A stretch of 9,668 bases of DNA from CAUZSN01 sp963582345 (lineage in GTDB: Bacteria; Planctomycetota; Planctomycetia; Planctomycetales; Planctomycetaceae), in NCBI GenBank assembly GCA_963582345.1, contig CAUZSN010000103.1, forward strand, positions 1-9,668, read 5' to 3'. The position numbers were made by a program, and so were the translations under genes. Positions 6,313 through 9,668 of the stretch are shown here, one piece after another (position 1 is the stretch's first letter; every line of letters starts with the position of its first letter). The notes under the pieces were generated by a model. It saw only the letters and a list, made by a program, of their open reading frames with translations. It did not search any database and was not told the DNA's origin.

Positions 6313-7161
6313 ATGCCGATTGAATTCCGTTGTTCTCACTGCAATACACTGATGAGTATCAATCGGCGCAAAGCTGGTCACGTGGTCCGGTGTTTAGAGT
6401 GTAGTCAGGACGTCACGGTTCCGCTGGCCGAGGACTCTGTATCGTTTTCCGAGTCAACAAGTTCGCCAGTCAAGTCGAAATCTTCTCCGGTTGAATCCGA
6501 AAAATCCGATCGCGACACATCGTCTGAGCATGAGCACGTTGAGCAGCGCCAAGATCCCATAAACTACAGGGTGCTCGGTTGGGGTGAACGAACTGTCGGG
6601 AAAGGTCCCGCGTCGTCACCAGCTATGGAACGTAAGTCGGCCGGTGTGGTCGGGGCGGCACTGGATCGAGCTGGAAATCGCATCGAAGACGACGAAGACG
6701 ACGAAGACGACGAAGACGACGGTTTTACTTTAAGGAGTCCAAAGACAGAATTAGATCAGATGGACTTGACACCCATGGTTGACGTCACGTTTTTGCTCTT
6801 GATCTTTTTTATGATCACCGCGTCATTCAGTCTACAGAAGACGCTCGCCGTTCCGCCGCCGAATCCGGAAGAAAAAGGGGCGCAGCAATCGGTGCAGAGA
6901 CTGGAGGACTTTGAAGCTAACTCGATTATCGTTGAAATCGACGAGAACAACGTCATCTCTATTGACGACGAACCAGTGGCCGATCCATCGCAATTGGCCG
7001 ATGCGCTTCGTGACAAGCGGAGTTCGGATCAGAAGTATGAATTAGTCGTCGACGCTCACGACAATGCGATGCATGAAACGGTTGTTAAAGTTATCGATGC
7101 GGCGAGCGAAGTTGGTATGCAGAAGATCCGCCTCGCCTCTCGGGCAGAAAGTTCGAATTGA
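6313..7161 (+). CDS. Zinc-ribbon/ExbD fusion protein (second ExbD copy)
   Basis: The product has 282 residues, about twice the length of an ordinary ExbD, because about 145 residues are added in front. Residues 5-37 form a small zinc ribbon: C7-x2-C10, then C27-x2-C30 (FRCSHC...VRCLEC), the type common at the N-terminus of planctomycete proteins. A Ser/Glu-rich disordered stretch follows (about 40-125), ending in an acidic run EDDEDDEDDEDD encoded by a perfect DNA repeat. The ExbD part starts near residue 149 with MDLTPMVDVTFLLLIFFMIT; D157 is the conserved proton-carrying aspartate, so this copy should be motor-competent. A periplasmic ExbD domain of about 110 residues completes it. By ExbD topology the zinc ribbon and acidic linker lie in the cytoplasm, where they could bind a regulator, nucleic acid or the neighbouring FHA protein. 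It follows the first exbD by 12 nt. Confidence 0.9.
   Translation: MPIEFRCSHCNTLMSINRRKAGHVVRCLECSQDVTVPLAEDSVSFSESTSSPVKSKSSPVESEKSDRDTSSEHEHVEQRQDPINYRVLGWGERTVGKGPASSPAMERKSAGVVGAALDRAGNRIEDDEDDEDDEDDGFTLRSPKTELDQMDLTPMVDVTFLLLIFFMITASFSLQKTLAVPPPNPEEKGAQQSVQRLEDFEANSIIVEIDENNVISIDDEPVADPSQLADALRDKRSSDQKYELVVDAHDNAMHETVVKVIDAASEVGMQKIRLASRAESSN
6685..6720 (+). repeat. In-frame tandem repeat (GAAGACGAC)x4
   Basis: Four perfect 9-nt copies of GAAGACGAC encode four EDD triplets in the cytoplasmic linker of the second ExbD. Identical codons in every copy point to recent slippage or strong homogenisation. Changes in copy number would keep the frame and alter only linker length and charge. Confidence 0.9.
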
Positions 7162-7176
7162 AATTGGTTGTAAATT

Positions 7177-9668
7177 ATGATCAGACTCGAAATCCGGAAT
7201 TTAAAGGGCGAAGTTGAAAGGCGAGCGCTTTCCAAAACACAGCCGCTGTCAATCGGAAAGCATGCGACCAACGACGTTGTGATCAGTGAGGATGGCGTGG
7301 CAGCAATGCACTGCCGGATCAGTTGGAAAAAGAGTAATTTTGAAATCACCGCTGCCGGCTCGGAAGGTGTGGAAGTCAACGGAACCTTGGTCCAACATGT
7401 TGCGATTTCACCCGGCGACGTCATCCGTATTGGTAGCTCTGACATCACAGTGCGAGAAAACAACGACGATGATATGGGTGACTGGGTAGATGAAAATGAG
7501 GGCGGTGAAGAGGAATGGTTGGATGAAGAGGAAGACCTTTATGACGACGCCCAGAATGATGTCTTAGACCGCCCACTGAGTCGTAGTACCAGTGAACACT
7601 CGAATGGCGATCTGCCTGAAACCGAGTCTCAATTAGATGAAGTGGGAAAGAAAACGTCGCTAATAGGGCCTCTGAAGGCTCTTCGCAAAAAACCGATCCG
7701 TCCGGGAGAACAGGACGTCATCCGGTCTCCGTTCGTGATCTCGCTATTCGCCGGATCGATGATTTTGCTGCTGGTGTCCGGAATATTTTGGTTCATCATC
7801 GGTCGAGAGACTGCGCAGCGCCGCTTTGATGCCGCACAGGAGAACTTGGACAGCGGTAAATTCCAACAGGCGATTAAAGATTTCGAGAAATTTTTAGACA
7901 AGTATCCGCGACATAAGTACACAGAACCTGCCCGAATTGCGTTGGGACACGCCAAAATCAGCGACTTGATTCTCGGTGCGACTCCAAAATGGAAGGAAGG
8001 CTACGATGCGGTGGACACGTTTAGCAAGCAGCATCGCGACTCAGAAAAATTCGACGAATTAAAGCCGGAGATCTGCAAGTATAGTGAAAGGATTGCCTTC
8101 GGTGCTGCAGAAACAGCGGAAAAGAGCAAGAAGCGAGATCTTCTCGCCGTTTCTATTGGTGGCCGCAAGTTGCTAGAACGCTACAGTCCGTCCAATGGGC
8201 CGCCTATCGAGACGTTAAACCGAATCCGTTCTGTATTTCGAAGCGCGGAAGAGGTTTTATTGAAACACGAGAAATTTACTGAGGCGATTGCCAAGATTGA
8301 AGCTGCGATAAAAGCCAGGCAACCGATGGCCGCCCTGAAATTCCGTCGGCGCCTGCTGGAAGAGTATTCCGACTTAGCATCGGATAGGCAACTGACCGGT
8401 CTACTAGACAAGACGCTTGAAGCCGAAAAGTCGCTGATTACAAGCCAAAAGCTCAACCGCGAGGCCATCAGGACCGAACGCCCCCTATTGACGCCTGAGC
8501 CACTTGAATTGGTGGCACATGCTCGACTCTTGACCAGTGAGAAATCTGATGGGCGAACCGTGTACGCTTTGGGCAAGGATTGCTGTTTCGGAATCGATAC
8601 AGTAACCGGCGATCCGGTATGGCGTCGCGTTATCGGTTTGGACACCCCATTTTTCCCGATGCGTGTCGAGGCTTCGGTGCCAGGTTTTCTGCTTTTCGAC
8701 ACGAATTTCAAAGAGATTTTGCTGGTCGAACGGCGGACGGGAACGCTTGTATGGCGGCAGCCGCTAGGCGAAGATATTTCGGGTGCTCCATTGGTGAATG
8801 AGGGTCAAATTTACGTTCCCACGTTGAAGGGGCGGTTGTACAAGATCAGTTTGGAGACAGGCCACATTACGACGCAGTTATCGTTTTCTCAAAAGTTGCT
8901 AGCCCCGCCAGCGCTGGTTTCTGGTGGAAATTATCTGGTCATCGCCGGTGACATGGAGGTGTTGTATACGCTGACTTTTCGTCCCCAGCTTATGTGCATT
9001 GCGATATCGGGTTTCGATCACAAGTCGGGCTCGATTGAAGCGCCGCTGTTACCAATGGGGAAGTTACTACTCATGGCGGAAAATGATCGGGCCAAAAGTT
9101 GCCAGCTACGCGTGATCGACGCGGCCAACGCTGAAAGGCGACTAGCTCAGATCGCGGAAACACGAGTCCAGGGGCAGGTGCGTGATACCCCAGTTCTGCG
9201 AGGCCCACAATTATTTGTTCCGTCCAGCGGAGAACAAATCTCTGCTTTCACCGTCTCGGACGACGTGGATCAAAAGGCCATTTCTTCGGTGGCCTCGAGA
9301 CAACTTCAGACTCCGCATTCCGGTGCTATGTACCTTTCGGTCGGCGCCGACGGAGAATTTTGGATGGCCAGTAGTGCGTTGCGTAAGTTTCAACTTACTG
9401 CTGAAAGCATCAAGTTAGACAATAAGGAACTCGCCGTCGGATTGAGTTCACAACCGTTACAGTCAATCGGTCAGCATCTATACCTTGGCCGCCGGCTGGC
9501 TGCTAGTGGAGCAGTCGTTTTCACTCGAACTGATCGTGAAAAAATGTCCAGCCAGTGGCGAACTGTTGTTGGCTCCGGCATCGTGGCATGCACGACGATT
9601 GGAACTGATTCGGTCAGGTGTTTGACTCAAGCAGGCGATCTGTTTGACGTGCGTGCGAAAGATCTGCA
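7177..9668 (+). CDS. FHA domain-transmembrane-TPR-PQQ propeller protein (runs off right edge)
   Basis: The frame is open for 830 codons to the window edge, so the C-terminus is missing. The ATG at 7177 is the first start after an in-frame TAA at 7171-7173, though no Shine-Dalgarno is visible. Residues 1-95 are an FHA domain (LSIGKHATNDVVI, MHCRI, VEVNG). The usual G-R is G27-K28, and the Ser three residues before H45 is A42, so phosphothreonine binding may be altered. A strongly acidic linker (about 97-170) leads to a transmembrane helix at 186-208. Next come TPR-like helices (about 213-265, AAQENLDSGKFQQAIKDFEKFL) and further helical sequence to about 450. From about 460 the sequence turns into PQQ-type propeller blades: GIDTVTGDPVW, then RRTGTLVWRQPLG...GRLYKISLETG. 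FHA would be cytoplasmic and TPR/PQQ periplasmic. The gene follows the second exbD by 15 nt and may link phospho-signalling to the motor or scaffold it; that role is inferred. Confidence 0.87.
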   Translation, partial: MIRLEIRNLKGEVERRALSKTQPLSIGKHATNDVVISEDGVAAMHCRISWKKSNFEITAAGSEGVEVNGTLVQHVAISPGDVIRIGSSDITVRENNDDDMGDWVDENEGGEEEWLDEEEDLYDDAQNDVLDRPLSRSTSEHSNGDLPETESQLDEVGKKTSLIGPLKALRKKPIRPGEQDVIRSPFVISLFAGSMILLLVSGIFWFIIGRETAQRRFDAAQENLDSGKFQQAIKDFEKFLDKYPRHKYTEPARIALGHAKISDLILGATPKWKEGYDAVDTFSKQHRDSEKFDELKPEICKYSERIAFGAAETAEKSKKRDLLAVSIGGRKLLERYSPSNGPPIETLNRIRSVFRSAEEVLLKHEKFTEAIAKIEAAIKARQPMAALKFRRRLLEEYSDLASDRQLTGLLDKTLEAEKSLITSQKLNREAIRTERPLLTPEPLELVAHARLLTSEKSDGRTVYALGKDCCFGIDTVTGDPVWRRVIGLDTPFFPMRVEASVPGFLLFDTNFKEILLVERRTGTLVWRQPLGEDISGAPLVNEGQIYVPTLKGRLYKISLETGHITTQLSFSQKLLAPPALVSGGNYLVIAGDMEVLYTLTFRPQLMCIAISGFDHKSGSIEAPLLPMGKLLLMAENDRAKSCQLRVIDAANAERRLAQIAETRVQGQVRDTPVLRGPQLFVPSSGEQISAFTVSDDVDQKAISSVASRQLQTPHSGAMYLSVGADGEFWMASSALRKFQLTAESIKLDNKELAVGLSSQPLQSIGQHLYLGRRLAASGAVVFTRTDREKMSSQWRTVVGSGIVACTTIGTDSVRCLTQAGDLFDVRAKDL

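Noticed and set aside
1..9668. CRISPR array, tRNA or rRNA gene, insertion sequence or prophage
   Set aside because: No regularly spaced repeats, cloverleaf-like sequence, transposase, integrase or terminal inverted repeats were seen on either strand.

Overview
The window looks like a planctomycete chromosome, most like the Pirellulaceae. The evidence is moderate GC, frequent GTG starts, weak Shine-Dalgarno sequences, and a repertoire typical of that group: a secreted prenyltransferase-repeat/HEAT protein, ExbB with two ExbD proteins, an FHA-transmembrane-PQQ protein and a large alpha-2-macroglobulin. This assignment rests on remembered family patterns; no search was run.

Layout. Positions 1-1303 (minus strand) hold the N-terminal 434 residues of a secreted alpha-2-macroglobulin-like protein that runs off the left edge. 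Positions 1304-1781 are a divergent intergenic region with a perfect 10-bp inverted repeat. Positions 1782-2111 (plus) encode a small MazG-type nucleotide pyrophosphohydrolase with a cysteine-rich tail. Positions 2112-2442 are noncoding and contain the best promoter in the window (TTGACA-N17-TACGAT), whose -10 lies inside a perfect 6-bp inverted repeat.

From 2443 to the right edge, six plus-strand genes are separated by only 2-32 nt and look like one operon: (1) a secreted alpha/alpha-toroid (prenyltransferase/squalene-oxidase repeat) protein with C-terminal HEAT repeats; (2) a single-pass membrane protein with an acidic linker and a periplasmic C-terminal domain, in the place where TonB or TolA would be expected; (3) an ExbB/TolQ/MotA-family proton channel subunit; (4) a classical ExbD; (5) a second ExbD with a cytoplasmic zinc ribbon and acidic linker fused in front; (6) a large FHA-acidic linker-transmembrane-TPR-PQQ propeller protein, cut by the right edge.

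How they may work together (inference). ExbB and the two ExbD proteins should form a proton-driven motor in the inner membrane. The 302-residue protein and the FHA/PQQ protein are both single-pass proteins able to carry motor-driven motion or signals into the periplasm, where the toroid/HEAT protein and the propeller would act. The zinc ribbon and FHA domain place two regulatory modules on the cytoplasmic face. No outer-membrane receptor or canonical TonB is visible, so the substrate is unknown. This six-gene arrangement is the best candidate here for an undescribed system.
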